Below are positions 28,775-38,081 of a stretch of DNA of 64,000 nucleotides, piece by piece. Origin of the DNA: Acinetobacter beijerinckii CIP 110307. GTDB lineage: Bacteria > Pseudomonadota > Gammaproteobacteria > Pseudomonadales > Moraxellaceae. The first letter of the stretch is position 1; the number at the start of each line of letters is the position of its first letter. Below the pieces are notes generated by a model. That model saw only the letters and a program-made list of their open reading frames with translations, was not told where the DNA came from and searched no databases. The stretch covers positions 1,549,335 to 1,613,334 of the forward strand of contig NZ_KB849765.1 of the NCBI RefSeq assembly GCF_000369005.1. Direction: 5' to 3'. The position numbers were made by a program, and so were the translations under genes.

Positions 28775-29959
28775 TTACCAAGCTTTTTGTAAAATTGCAC
28801 GAATATCCTGCAAGTTTGCTTCTTTCGGATTATAAATGATTGAACCATCATTTAATGCCTTTTCTGCAACTTCATCTAATTGTGCTTCTGTCACTTTACC
28901 AGTTTCACGTAAAGTACGTGGTAACTTGGTTAAGCTGAATAAACGATCACGCATGGTTAAAATCGTTGCAATTGCTTTATCGGCGCGCAGATTGGCAGGT
29001 GTTTGTGCGTAAATATCCGCACCAGCAAGTGGCAGTAATAACTCACCAATTTTATCGCCATTGATCTCTTTGTTGTATTCAAGCACATAAGGTAGAAATA
29101 AGTTCATGCAAAGTCCGTGGGGGAGATGCGCAACAGCACCTAAAGCATGACCGAGTGAATGAACTAAACCAACCATTGAGTTAGAAAATGCGATACCCGC
29201 CATAGTTGATGCTTGAGCAAGCTCTAAACGACCTTGGGCATCACTTGGGTTATCTAAAACTTTAAATAAATTTTCGCTAATTTTCTTGATGCCCGCACTT
29301 GCATAAGCATCACTCAGTGGATTTGCAGCTAAGCATGTATATGCTTCAACACAGTGCGTCAGTGCATCCATACCCGTCATTGCAGTAAGATGAGGCGGCA
29401 ATGTCATGGTCATGCGTGGATCAAGAATCGCTGCATGAGGCATAAGATAATAAGATGCGAACGCTAACTTCACATTGCGTTGAACGTCAGATACAACAGC
29501 AACCATGGTCACTTCTGAACCTGTACCTGATGTGGTTGGAATCACAAAAAATGGTTTTAGTGGCTTCGGCAGATTATGCGCACCAGAGTACTGAAGTAAA
29601 TCATCGCCACCCTCTGAAACCAAAATATTGGTTGCTTTTGAGGTATCAATGACTGAACCACCACCAATTGCAATGATTGCATCACAATTTTGCTTACGAT
29701 AAGTTTCGGCAGCTAAGCGGACCACTTCTAAGCTTGAGTCTGGCGGAACATCGTCAAAAATTGCACCGATGACAGCATCTGTTGTGCTAAATGCAGCTTC
29801 AATTGGGCTTAATAATCCATTTGCACGCACGCCTTTATCTGTAATGATCATTGGGCGTTTTGCGCCTAAAGTAGCAAGTTCAAAAGGGATGTGCTCTAAC
29901 GCAGCATTACCAGCAATTACTTTTACAGGACAGAAAAATTCGTAATAAGGCTTAGCCAT
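28775..29959 (-). CDS. iron-containing alcohol dehydrogenase (group III)
   Basis: A 394-residue NAD(P)-dependent alcohol dehydrogenase. The N-terminal dinucleotide-binding half contains GGGSVIDTSKA. The C-terminal half supplies the metal ligands in MDALTHCVEAY and LVHSLGHALGAVAHLPHG. The frame is open 19 codons upstream, but the ATG at 29959 has GGAG 9 bases before it and gives the family length. It begins 1 base after the SCP2-like gene, whose 3' end carries its ribosome-binding site, so the two are translationally coupled. The substrate is unknown; a lipid-type alcohol is plausible given the partner. Confidence 0.9.
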   Translation of the reverse strand: MAKPYYEFFCPVKVIAGNAALEHIPFELATLGAKRPMIITDKGVRANGLLSPIEAAFSTTDAVIGAIFDDVPPDSSLEVVRLAAETYRKQNCDAIIAIGGGSVIDTSKATNILVSEGGDDLLQYSGAHNLPKPLKPFFVIPTTSGTGSEVTMVAVVSDVQRNVKLAFASYYLMPHAAILDPRMTMTLPPHLTAMTGMDALTHCVEAYTCLAANPLSDAYASAGIKKISENLFKVLDNPSDAQGRLELAQASTMAGIAFSNSMVGLVHSLGHALGAVAHLPHGLCMNLFLPYVLEYNKEINGDKIGELLLPLAGADIYAQTPANLRADKAIATILTMRDRLFSLTKLPRTLRETGKVTEAQLDEVAEKALNDGSIIYNPKEANLQDIRAILQKAW

Positions 29960-29960
29960 G

Positions 29961-30494
29961 TTATGCACTCCGTTTAAAGTAAGATTGTGCGACTTTAAGA
30001 TAGATATTTTTTGCACCAGAGAATTTTTGTTTCAATGTTAATTCTGCTGGATAACGTTTTACAGCAAGTGAGGCGATCAGTTTAGGTAAGATTAATGCTT
30101 CCATCTTATTTAAACAGCGTACGAGACGAATAGCACTCGATACATCTCCATCAGCAATCATGCGATCATTTGCGAAAGCTTGTGCTGTACTCTCTTGAAA
30201 AGAGAAAACTAAAAATGCATGGGTTAAATGCTTAAATGTGATGGTTAGATCAGGCTTACCTTTATAATTTGGTAAAAGTTCTAATTGCTTTTCTTCTGTT
30301 ACTTTTGCAACAAATGCAGGTCCATTTGGGAAAACATTCATTGAAAGCACAAAACCAACAGGAAATTTAGACACTTCCTCTTGTACTTCATTATCCACTT
30401 GGCTTGCCATTACTAAACCACGACCAACAACATCCATCATGAGTTTTACGTAGGCAAATTGCAAAGTGGGCTTCACTGCTTTGGTCGAAATCAC
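29961..30494 (-). CDS. SCP2-like (sterol carrier domain) protein
   Basis: A 177-residue soluble protein. The central region (GPAFVAKVTE, then PDLTITFKHLTHAFLVF, then DGDVSSAIRLVRCLNKME) has the pattern of SCP2 lipid-binding domains, in which a hydrophobic tunnel binds acyl chains. I assign this by pattern, not by a search, so it is moderate. GTG start with AAGGG at about 7 bases. It precedes and is coupled to the iron alcohol dehydrogenase, suggesting it may present a hydrophobic substrate to that enzyme. Confidence 0.6.
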   Translation of the reverse strand: MISTKAVKPTLQFAYVKLMMDVVGRGLVMASQVDNEVQEEVSKFPVGFVLSMNVFPNGPAFVAKVTEEKQLELLPNYKGKPDLTITFKHLTHAFLVFSFQESTAQAFANDRMIADGDVSSAIRLVRCLNKMEALILPKLIASLAVKRYPAELTLKQKFSGAKNIYLKVAQSYFKRSA

Positions 30495-30575
30495 TTGCGT
30501 ATCCCTTGTTAAAATTATGCAAAAGCAAATTTAGAGTATTTACTCTAATTTATTTCTTTGTAATTGAAAAGTAGT

Positions 30576-31232
30576 TTATTCAGATTTGACTACGAGGTCA
30601 TGAAAGTAATCTGTATTTTTTAAATACTGGATAATATCTTGACAGAGCTGCTCAAAACTTGGGTAGTCACTTAATAGGTCTTGTAAGCGTACCATTTCTA
30701 AACCAGTGTATCCACACGGATTAATCGTTTGAAAACCTGTTAAATCACAATCGATATTTAAAGCTAAGCCATGGTAGCTACGTCCACGACGAATTTTAAA
30801 ACCTAGAGAGCCAATTTTTCGACCATCTACATACACGCCAGGTGCATCTGGTTTTGCGTAAGCTTCGATGTGGTACATTTTAAGCAAATCAATCATTGCT
30901 TGTTCAGCAAAGCTCACCAAAGTACGCACATGCCATTTCAAACGATTTAAATCTAATAAGAAATAAGCAACTAGTTGTCCTTTGCCGTGCCAAGTTACTT
31001 GTCCACCACGATCTGTATGTACAATAGGTAAGTGAGTTTGAATCAGGATGTGTTCAGCTTTACCAGCCTGACCTTGAGTGAGAACATCTTGATGTTGCAA
31101 TAACCAAATTTCATCAGGCGTAGTTTCATCACGATTCGCTGTAAACTCCTTCATTGCTTCAAAGCGAATCGTGTAATCCTCTAGATCATGAAAACAGCGA
31201 ACGATTAAGCTGGGTTTATCAAGGTTCGTCAC
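30576..31232 (-). CDS. lipB: octanoyl-[ACP]:protein N-octanoyltransferase LipB
   Basis: LipB moves octanoate from acyl carrier protein to lipoyl domains; LipA then adds sulfur. The 218-residue protein has RGGQVTWHGKGQLVAY (74-90), K139 in GRKIGSLG and the catalytic C173 in NPCGYTG, spaced 34 residues apart as in E. coli LipB (K135/C169). Its targets include the SucB E2 encoded at 50952. The start is a GTG with AGGAAG upstream, within the last codons of the preceding gene. lipA is not adjacent in this window. Confidence 0.95.
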   Translation of the reverse strand: MTNLDKPSLIVRCFHDLEDYTIRFEAMKEFTANRDETTPDEIWLLQHQDVLTQGQAGKAEHILIQTHLPIVHTDRGGQVTWHGKGQLVAYFLLDLNRLKWHVRTLVSFAEQAMIDLLKMYHIEAYAKPDAPGVYVDGRKIGSLGFKIRRGRSYHGLALNIDCDLTGFQTINPCGYTGLEMVRLQDLLSDYPSFEQLCQDIIQYLKNTDYFHDLVVKSE

Positions 31233-31962
31233 AGTAAACTTCCTTTGACTGAATAAATACTTTTGTACGGAAAATCTGTTCTAACTGATCGTTACTCGAT
31301 TGATGGGGATTAGCACAGTTTGACCATTCACGAATCAGTTGAATTTGAGCATATTGAACAGCCTCATTACTTTGTAGTTTAGAGTAAAAGTCTTGAGTAC
31401 GTTTTGCTAAAAATTGAGGATCATTGCCTAATTTTAACTGTTCTTTATTTTCTCGTTGCATTGATAATTTTGCATTATTCACTAATTGAGATTTATTGTG
31501 AGTATTTAATGATTTTGCAATGGATAAACATTGTGTTCCATAGGTTGGTATTAACAGTTTCTGAGGTTGTGAAAAGGCTAGAGCAGTTAAATAGTGATGT
31601 TTATATTCCTGATCAAGATAACCTAGTAAACGATCTTTTAATTGTTCAAATTCTTTCAGTGGAATAGGCTGTAAGCTTTTTAATTCTTTCTTTGTTAATT
31701 CATATTCTTTACGAATCAGATCCACATTGATTTCTGCAATTTGACTCGGTTTAAAAGCATAGGATTTACTATTCAATAGCGTTGTATGACGCTGTTGCAT
31801 CATTTTAACGGTATCGCTTAATTGTTTTTCAGAGTATTTGCCAGCATCGTAAACACCTTTAAACTCGCATAGCTCATCTTGCCATATAAAATTTGCTGTT
31901 TTTGCATAGCAAAAACTTGATGCTAAAATCATGCTTATGGAGACTAAAAATCTTATTTTCAT
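31219..31962 (-). CDS. secreted protein of unknown function
   Basis: I do not recognise this 247-residue protein. A clear Sec signal peptide covers residues 1-20 (MKIRF, hydrophobic core, cleavage after CYA). The mature part is Lys/Gln-rich and probably helical, with four well-separated cysteines (in DELCEF, TQCLS, SNCANP and YCDEP) that could form two disulfides in the periplasm. Its last 14 bases overlap lipB, so lipB is probably translationally coupled to it, though no functional link is apparent. Confidence 0.7.
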   Translation of the reverse strand: MKIRFLVSISMILASSFCYAKTANFIWQDELCEFKGVYDAGKYSEKQLSDTVKMMQQRHTTLLNSKSYAFKPSQIAEINVDLIRKEYELTKKELKSLQPIPLKEFEQLKDRLLGYLDQEYKHHYLTALAFSQPQKLLIPTYGTQCLSIAKSLNTHNKSQLVNNAKLSMQRENKEQLKLGNDPQFLAKRTQDFYSKLQSNEAVQYAQIQLIREWSNCANPHQSSNDQLEQIFRTKVFIQSKEVYCDEP

Positions 31963-32053
31963 CCGTTATTTCACAAAATGCTTTAACAATAATCGTAAAT
32001 ATATTTAATTTTATCAGTAGTTTGTATGGTCATGTATTTTTATAAGCTAAAAA

Positions 32054-32081
32054 AATCCAAAATACTTTCGCATTTTGGATT
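32054..32081 (-). terminator. rho-independent terminator of the DUF493 gene
   Basis: AATCCAAAAT and ATTTTGGATT pair around an 8-base loop; on the minus strand seven T follow. Confidence 0.85.
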
Positions 32082-32088
32082 CCTCTTT

Positions 32089-32376
32089 TTAAAGCGCTGT
32101 CTTAATTAAAGGACAAGCTGCAAGATCTGCATATAAAGCATGAACTTGCTCCAACTCTTCAAAGCGTAATTGCGCAGTTAAAGAATGGTATTTACCTGTA
32201 CGTGATGGCTGAACTTTAACAGTACCTCCATCAAATTCTGGGAAGTGCTTCTGCAAAATATCAACAACAGCTACTCGAAGTTCATCCCCTGCATTACCAA
32301 TCAATTTGATTGGATAGTCCATCGGGAAAACCCAAAGATGTTCTTGCAATTCACGAGAAGGAGTGCGGTCTAACAT
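32089..32376 (-). CDS. DUF493 (YbeD-like) protein
   Basis: A 95-residue protein with the ACT-like fold of YbeD, seen in the FPMDYPIKLIG start and the TGKYHSLTAQLRF strand near 60-75. In E. coli ybeD sits next to lipB; here it also lies just upstream of lipB in the same orientation, with one gene between. The frame is open to 32406, but the ATG at 32376 has GAGG at 6 bases, and the extension runs into the hairpin after rpoD. Proposed regulatory role only. Confidence 0.88.
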   Translation of the reverse strand: MLDRTPSRELQEHLWVFPMDYPIKLIGNAGDELRVAVVDILQKHFPEFDGGTVKVQPSRTGKYHSLTAQLRFEELEQVHALYADLAACPLIKTAL

Positions 32377-32397
32377 GAGCAACCTCTTAATTTGAAA

Positions 32398-32417
32398 CGC
32401 CTGCATCAGTGCAGGCG
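32398..32417 (-). terminator. hairpin between rpoD and the DUF493 gene, likely terminator
   Basis: CGCCTGCA and TGCAGGCG pair around a 4-base loop. On the minus strand only TTT follows, so some read-through from rpoD into the next gene is likely. Confidence 0.55.
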
Positions 32418-32505
32418 CTTTTTGATCTAATAACTAGATGGGGATGAAATATTTAGTTTCAAGTTCTGAAAGGTGGCTCTCACCATCACTCAAAATTTCC
32501 CAATA

Positions 32506-34383
32506 TTAGTCATTTTCCAAGAATGAACGTAAGTGTTCTGAGCGAGAAGGGTGGCGAAGTTTACGTAATGCTTTCGCTTCAATCTGACGAATACGCTCAC
32601 GTGTTACATCAAATTGTTTACCTACTTCTTCTAAAGTATGGTCGGTTGGCATATCGATACCAAAACGCATTTTCAATACTTTAGCTTCACGTTCAGTTAA
32701 GTTTTCAAGCACTTCGCGAGTTGCTTCTTTTAAGCCTTCTGAAGTAGCAGCATCGATTGGAGATGTGATGTTGCCATCTTCAATGAAGTCACCAAGATGC
32801 GAGTCTTCATCATCACCGATCGGTGTTTCCATCGAAATCGGTTCTTTAGCGATTTTAAGCACTTTACGAACTTTTACTTCATCCATTTCTAAGCGTTCAC
32901 CTAACTCTTCAGGTGTAGGCTCACGTCCCATCTCTTGAAGAAGTTGACGTGAAACACGATTGATTTTGTTGATTGTTTCAATCATGTGCACTGGGATACG
33001 AATGGTACGTGCTTGGTCTGCAATCGAACGCGTAATTGCCTGACGAATCCACCAAGTTGCATAGGTCGAGAATTTATAACCACGACGATATTCAAACTTG
33101 TCTACAGCTTTCATCAAACCAATGTTACCTTCCTGAATAAGATCAAGGAATTGTAAACCACGGTTTGTATATTTTTTCGCAATCGAAATTACCAAACGTA
33201 AGTTGGCTTCAACCATTTCTTTCTTAGCGCGACGAGCTTTCGCTTCGCCTACAGCCATACGTTTAGAAATATCTTTAATTTCTTTAACGTTTAGATCTAG
33301 TTCTTTTTCGATGTCAGCAATCTTTTGTTGGAATGCTAATACATCTGGGCGAACTTTTTCTAAATGTGCTTTTGTTTCGGCAGGTGCTTTTGCAATTTGC
33401 TCATCTAACCAAGCAGGGTTTGATTCTTGCTCAGGGAAAGTCATACGGAAAGTTGTACGATCCATGCGACCACGACGAACTGCATAGCGCATGATTTCAC
33501 GTTCATTAGTACGAATTTGATCATGAGTGCCGCGAATCATTTCTGAAATAATGTCAAATAGACGCGGTGTAAATTTGAACATCATGAACACAGTTGCTAA
33601 TGATTCAAGCGCAACTTTTGCTTCTTCGCTATTACGACCATGTTTACTGATAATTGCTTTAGTATCATTCCAAGCATTTTCTAGCTCAGTAAAACGAGCC
33701 TTAGCAATTTCTGGATCTGGACCTGATTCACCTTCAGAATCATCATCACCTTCAGATTCTTCGTCTTCATCTTCATCGTCAAGTTTTACTTCTTTTGCCG
33801 TTGCTGGAGTGCCAGCTTCTTCAATTTCAGCTTCTTCAAGAACTTCTGGAATTTCTTCATCAGATTCTGGATCTAAATAACCAGAAAGAATATCAGCAAG
33901 ACGACGCTCGCCAGTTAAAAAATCATTATATTCTTTTAAAACGACTTCAACAGCATTTGGCCAGTAAGCGATTGAGTGTAAAACGTCACGTATACCTTCT
34001 TCGATACGTTTCGCAATACTAATTTCGCCTTCACGTGTGAGAAGTTCAACAGTTCCCATTTCACGCATATACATACGAACTGGATCAGTGGTACGACCAG
34101 GCTCACTTTCAACTGATGCTAATACTGCTGCCGCTTCTTCTTCTGCAACTTCATCAGCTGCTTCAGTTGATTCACCGAACATGGTGTCATCAGTTTCAGG
34201 CGCACGTTCATGCACAGGAATCCCGACATCTTGAAGCATTTGAATAATGTCTTCAATTTGCTCACTTTCTGTAATTGAGTCTGGGAGATGATCGTTAACC
34301 TCAGCGTAAGTTAAGTAACCTTGTTCTTTGCCTCGGCTAATCAGAGCCGCTACTTGCGAAGTAGGGGAATTCATATCGCTCAT
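32506..34383 (-). CDS. rpoD: RNA polymerase primary sigma factor RpoD (sigma70)
   Basis: The vegetative sigma factor, 625 residues. Region 1.1 covers ~8-80 and region 1.2 ~100-130 ([20 protein letters not shown]). A very acidic Asp/Glu/Ser-rich stretch is near 200-225 in the nonconserved insert. Region 2 includes [20 protein letters not shown] and [15 protein letters not shown] (-10 binding and melting), and region 4 ends in [16 protein letters not shown] (-35 recognition). Start [10 protein letters not shown] at 34383; a second ATG three codons in is possible. Confidence 0.98.
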   Translation of the reverse strand: MSDMNSPTSQVAALISRGKEQGYLTYAEVNDHLPDSITESEQIEDIIQMLQDVGIPVHERAPETDDTMFGESTEAADEVAEEEAAAVLASVESEPGRTTDPVRMYMREMGTVELLTREGEISIAKRIEEGIRDVLHSIAYWPNAVEVVLKEYNDFLTGERRLADILSGYLDPESDEEIPEVLEEAEIEEAGTPATAKEVKLDDEDEDEESEGDDDSEGESGPDPEIAKARFTELENAWNDTKAIISKHGRNSEEAKVALESLATVFMMFKFTPRLFDIISEMIRGTHDQIRTNEREIMRYAVRRGRMDRTTFRMTFPEQESNPAWLDEQIAKAPAETKAHLEKVRPDVLAFQQKIADIEKELDLNVKEIKDISKRMAVGEAKARRAKKEMVEANLRLVISIAKKYTNRGLQFLDLIQEGNIGLMKAVDKFEYRRGYKFSTYATWWIRQAITRSIADQARTIRIPVHMIETINKINRVSRQLLQEMGREPTPEELGERLEMDEVKVRKVLKIAKEPISMETPIGDDEDSHLGDFIEDGNITSPIDAATSEGLKEATREVLENLTEREAKVLKMRFGIDMPTDHTLEEVGKQFDVTRERIRQIEAKALRKLRHPSRSEHLRSFLEND

Positions 34384-34736
34384 CTTTGCTTACTCTTTTG
34401 TTGAATCTGTGGCGGTGAAAAACCGTGCATGATAGCACAATTCACTCAGAATGTTTTGGATTTGATCCGTTAACTTTAAATAAAAAAATATGTTTGATTT
34501 CATGCTAGTTTCTAAAATATGGGGCTAGATCAATTTTTTTCAAGTATTAAGTCATGTCAAAAATATTTTTTCGATCTAAATACTATTAGACTATAAATAC
34601 ACAAAAAAACTGCCGAAAAAAAGTACAAAACAAGGTTTTATAGTAAAAAAAACAAATAAAACTTGACACGGATGGCTAAGACCGATAAATAGCGGCTAGA
34701 CCCAATTACATTTTTCATAATATAGAGGTAGTGTTA
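34384..34736. other. 353-bp divergent region rpoD / PA3496-type gene
   Basis: Very AT-rich control region for rpoD (leftward) and the small acidic-protein gene (rightward). I see a candidate rightward promoter and many A/T tracts, but no RNA gene or additional coding frame. Confidence 0.6.
34663..34690 (+). promoter_or_regulatory. candidate promoter of the PA3496-type / UPF0149 pair
   Basis: A perfect TTGACA at 34663-34668 is followed after 15-16 bases by GATAAAT, a weak -10. It lies about 50 bases before the start codon. Confidence 0.35.
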
Positions 34737-34943
34737 GTGTCTTCTACAGATTTTGAATTAGATGATGATAACTACGGTGAGGATGATGTTAGTTTTGATG
34801 AATCATCAGGAAAAATCAGTGCCAAAGAATCATTAGAAAAGCGCCGTTTGATTGATGATTTATTAGCTCAACGTCGTTTGGAGCGTGAATTAAAAGATTT
34901 TGACTATGATTTCGACGATGATGATCTTGGTGATGAAGACTAA
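34737..34943 (+). CDS. PA3496-family small acidic protein
   Basis: A 68-residue, strongly acidic protein with Asp/Glu-rich ends and a central basic helical segment, ESLEKRRLIDDLLAQRRLERE, matching the PA3496 family (annotated as putative envelope integrity proteins). A GTG at 34731 is too close to the GAGG at 34725-34728; the GTG at 34737 is spaced correctly (8 bases), so I use it. It precedes the UPF0149 gene by 71 bases. Its molecular role is unknown. Confidence 0.75.
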   Translation: MSSTDFELDDDNYGEDDVSFDESSGKISAKESLEKRRLIDDLLAQRRLERELKDFDYDFDDDDLGDED

Positions 34944-35014
34944 GCAAAATTGCTGAGACTTTGGGCTTTAAGATGTTATGCTGTTGCCGATGTTTTTTTG
35001 AAATTGGATAAAGA

Positions 35015-35539
35015 ATGAGTACGTTAGATTTAGACTTATTGAGTAACTATCTTGACGGTGACCAAAACGAACATGGTCTAGATTTTGCGGCAACTCATGG
35101 CTTTCTATGTGCGATAGCTGTAGGGCCAAAATTTGATCGTTGGTTAGATGAACTGTTCGATAATAACCAAAAGAAAATTCCGAATGAAGTCATTGAACAA
35201 ATCAAACTTTGGTTAGAATCACTACGACAAGATTTAGCCAATGAAAATGGGATCGAGTTTCCATTTGAAATTGAAGAAGCCGATGTGGAATCTAGCTTAG
35301 GTGATTGGAGTGTTGGTTTTGTTGATGCGATGTTCTTAAATGAAGATGCATGGTTTGCGCCTGAATTTGAAGAGCAATTGATTGACTTAACTTTACCGAT
35401 TATGGTCTTTAGCGGTATTGATGAAGAAGACCCTCAAATGGAGTCTTTCCGTCGTAATGGTCAATTGATGGATGAATTAGCTGAAGAAATTCCAGATAAT
35501 TTAAATGAACTTTATTTAATGTATCACACGCCATCTTAA
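35015..35539 (+). CDS. UPF0149 (YgfB/YecA-like) family protein
   Basis: A 174-residue helical protein with the UPF0149 N-terminal signature HGLDFAATHGFLCAIAVGP and the conserved WSVGFVDAM block near 108. It lacks the C-terminal SEC-C zinc motif found in YecA. Family members include YgfB, an expression modulator in Pseudomonas, but no partner is evident here. It follows the small acidic protein gene and ends at a bidirectional terminator. Confidence 0.88.
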   Translation: MSTLDLDLLSNYLDGDQNEHGLDFAATHGFLCAIAVGPKFDRWLDELFDNNQKKIPNEVIEQIKLWLESLRQDLANENGIEFPFEIEEADVESSLGDWSVGFVDAMFLNEDAWFAPEFEEQLIDLTLPIMVFSGIDEEDPQMESFRRNGQLMDELAEEIPDNLNELYLMYHTPS

Positions 35540-35600
35540 ATCAATATTCTGTATTATTAAGATCTAGATTTTGGTATATAGCATATTTAAAAGATTAAAT

Positions 35601-35629
35601 AAAAAAACGTCCTTGAAGGACGTTTTTTT
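35601..35629. terminator. bidirectional terminator, UPF0149 / LysE
   Basis: ACGTCC and GGACGT pair around TTGAA, flanked by A7 and T7, between convergent genes. Confidence 0.88.
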
Positions 35630-35677
35630 ATTACTGTTGTTGTGATTTGTATCGAAGAAATATTTATATAAAGGTTG

Positions 35678-36283
35678 CTAAAGATTCGTAAGAAATAAAC
35701 TAAGACCTAAAGCACCTAGAATAATACCAATAATACGATTTATATTGCGTTGTTGAGCGAGAATTTTATTTCGGATTACTGGACTTGAGCAAAAAAGTGC
35801 AATTAAACAGAACCATAAAAGATGCATGCCTGATATGTAAATACCATAAGCAAACAGTTTTGTTAAGCTATTTTCTGATGTCATAATTTGAGAATAAATA
35901 CTCATTACAAAGAGAGTAGTTTTAGGATTTAAGCTATTGGTCAAAAAACCATGTTGAAAGGTTTTCCAATGCGTCGTTTCAGTATTATCTTCATTTAATA
36001 TAATTGGACGCTGGATATAGGTTTTATAACCGATATATATTAAATAACTTGCGCCTATGTATTGAATAAGCTGAATTAAATTTGGAATATGATTTTTTAG
36101 AAAGCTTAATCCAATTAGGCTATAACTAATATGTACCCAAACACCGCAGGCAATTCCAAAGGCTGTGTATATTCCTAAACGGCGTCCATATAGGTAACTA
36201 TTGCGAGTAATCAGTGCAAAATCTGCACCTGGGCTTATTACTGCTAGTATCGTAACCAGCGCCACAGCAATTATTTCATTCAC
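35678..36283 (-). CDS. LysE/RhtB-family exporter
   Basis: A 201-residue inner-membrane protein with about six transmembrane helices, and the LysE-family N-terminal motif SPGADFALITRNSYLYGRRLG. The family exports amino acids such as lysine, threonine, homoserine or arginine. Translation starts at GTG with GGAA upstream. It diverges from a LysR regulator across ~100 bases, the usual arrangement for substrate-induced amino acid exporters. Substrate not deducible. Confidence 0.9.
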   Translation of the reverse strand: MNEIIAVALVTILAVISPGADFALITRNSYLYGRRLGIYTAFGIACGVWVHISYSLIGLSFLKNHIPNLIQLIQYIGASYLIYIGYKTYIQRPIILNEDNTETTHWKTFQHGFLTNSLNPKTTLFVMSIYSQIMTSENSLTKLFAYGIYISGMHLLWFCLIALFCSSPVIRNKILAQQRNINRIIGIILGALGLSLFLTNL

Positions 36284-36385
36284 TCATTTATTCCAAATAT
36301 CGGTATTACAAGAATTTCTATATTTTTCATATCTTTGTTATAGTTTAAATCGAAATTAATTCTCTAATACATATGAGTTTTTGGA

Positions 36386-37285
36386 ATGATTGAGCGTTTA
36401 TCTCTGAATTCACTAAAGTTTTTTTATTATGTTGCTCGTTTTGAAAGTATGACGATTGCATCAAAAAAGTTATTTGTGACTCAAGGTGCAGTCAGTAAGC
36501 AGCTCAGAAATTTAGAAGATAGTTTGGGTTTTAATCTATTTAGTCGAGAAACACGAAAATTAAGTCTAACCACAGAGGGTGAGATTTTATTTGAGTGTTG
36601 TCAGCAAATATTCCAACAGCTAGATCAATGTTTATTAGATTTAAAAGATCAGTCTAAAAATAGCCAAAATTTAGTTCTTTCATGTGAGCCAACCATTGCT
36701 ATGAAATGGCTCATCCCACGACTGAATAAGTTTAAAAATCTTTATCCTGAATTTGATGTGACGCTGTTAACGGGTGGTGGGGCAGTAAATTTTCACGATC
36801 GAAAAGTGGATTTGGCGTTAAGGCGTAATGATTTTGATTGGGGTGATGGAATTTACAGTGAAAAAATTGCCGATGAAACTATGCTATGTGTGGCGGCAAA
36901 AAATGCCCAACTAACCCATCGGCAAATTTTCATTTCTGCATCTAGACCAAAACTTTGGCAGCAATTTAAGCAACAAAACATTGAGTTGCTCAAAGATTAT
37001 AAAAAAACATCACTTGAACATTTTTATCTGTGTATTGAGGCAAGTTTGGCGGGTTTAGGCGCAACAGTGGTTTCTGCATATATGGTCGAAAAGGAAGTGA
37101 AATTTCAAATGTTTGATTTAATTAGTTCAGGATATCAAGATGAATCTTCTTATTTTTTACTATCTGCTGAACCATTTGAAAATGATGTGAGAAAGCTCTT
37201 ATTCAGAGATTGGTTAAGAATTGAAATGCAGGCAAGCCAATTAAGGTCTTCATCACTTAAGCCAAAGCACGACTCTGATTGCTAG
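36386..37285 (+). CDS. LysR-family transcriptional regulator (GcvA-like)
   Basis: A 299-residue LysR-type regulator. The N-terminal winged helix-turn-helix spans ~6-65 (NSLKFFYYVARFESMTIASKKLFVTQGAVSKQLRNLE), and the C-terminal effector domain begins near 90. The helix-turn-helix resembles GcvA-type regulators. It diverges from the LysE-family exporter gene and probably controls it. No clear T-N11-A box stands out in the ~100-base gap. Confidence 0.9.
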   Translation: MIERLSLNSLKFFYYVARFESMTIASKKLFVTQGAVSKQLRNLEDSLGFNLFSRETRKLSLTTEGEILFECCQQIFQQLDQCLLDLKDQSKNSQNLVLSCEPTIAMKWLIPRLNKFKNLYPEFDVTLLTGGGAVNFHDRKVDLALRRNDFDWGDGIYSEKIADETMLCVAAKNAQLTHRQIFISASRPKLWQQFKQQNIELLKDYKKTSLEHFYLCIEASLAGLGATVVSAYMVEKEVKFQMFDLISSGYQDESSYFLLSAEPFENDVRKLLFRDWLRIEMQASQLRSSSLKPKHDSDC

Positions 37286-37396
37286 ATGTGTCGTATACAA
37301 TCACTTAATAGAATGAGAAAGATCGATCAAAAGGTATTTTGATTCAGTGCCTTAAATCTTTTAATAATAAAGTAGACGATAAAAATGCTTTAAAAC

Positions 37397-38035
37397 TTAG
37401 ATAGAAAGTTTTGTAAGATGCCACACATGTTCATAGGCAATAACTTTACCCTTTAAGTTTTCTGGGCTTGAGGCAAGTAAATCAATATCGTAGTCTCGAG
37501 CATAATGTTGAATTAATTCATATTCAGCAACAGAAAAAGGTGGTCCTGCTAATAACATTTGATCATATTCAAGACTAATCAAAAGTTGTGGGGCTTGATC
37601 AGTAATTTTTGAAAGATGTTGGGTATATTGTTTACGCATTTGTTCAGGCAGTGCAATAAGTGCAGCCCGATCATAAATTGCATCGACTTGATCGAGTTGT
37701 GCTGATGTTAATGCAAAAAAATCACCAACAAATAAATCAATTTGAGAGTGATGGTAATGGATTAATGTTCCTACTTGATGCTCTTCAAATGTAAGACCTA
37801 GATCTACTATAAGATCTTGAATGGCAATCGGACTCAGATCAATTCCAATGACATGATAGCCTTGCTCTAAAAGCCAAGCTATATCATGGCTTTTTCCGCA
37901 AAGGGGAACAAATACGGTTGCGCCTTTCACTAAATTTAAACACGAAAAATATTTTATGAGTAAGCTATGAGGTTGATCTTGATGAAAGCCGATATGATTG
38001 GATTTCCATTTATCATGCCAAAAATCATGTTGCAT
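37397..38035 (-). CDS. tpm: thiopurine S-methyltransferase
   Basis: A 212-residue class I SAM-dependent methyltransferase with the TPMT N-terminus FWHDKWKSNHIGFHQ and SAM-binding loop VFVPLCGKSHDIAWLLEQGYHVIGID. Bacterial TPMTs methylate thiopurines and, more relevantly, selenium and tellurium compounds. GAGG lies 8 bases before the ATG. It precedes no obvious operon partner; a dedA gene lies upstream on the same strand with a 46-base gap. Confidence 0.92.
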   Translation of the reverse strand: MQHDFWHDKWKSNHIGFHQDQPHSLLIKYFSCLNLVKGATVFVPLCGKSHDIAWLLEQGYHVIGIDLSPIAIQDLIVDLGLTFEEHQVGTLIHYHHSQIDLFVGDFFALTSAQLDQVDAIYDRAALIALPEQMRKQYTQHLSKITDQAPQLLISLEYDQMLLAGPPFSVAEYELIQHYARDYDIDLLASSPENLKGKVIAYEHVWHLTKLSI

Positions 38036-38081
38036 TAATCAATCCTCACTTTTTACGCTTAAATAATAGATGTTCAATACG

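Noticed and set aside
33203..33880. Long plus-strand frames opposite rpoD
   Set aside because: Serine-rich translations are the expected antisense of an acidic, Glu/Asp-rich gene; not coding.
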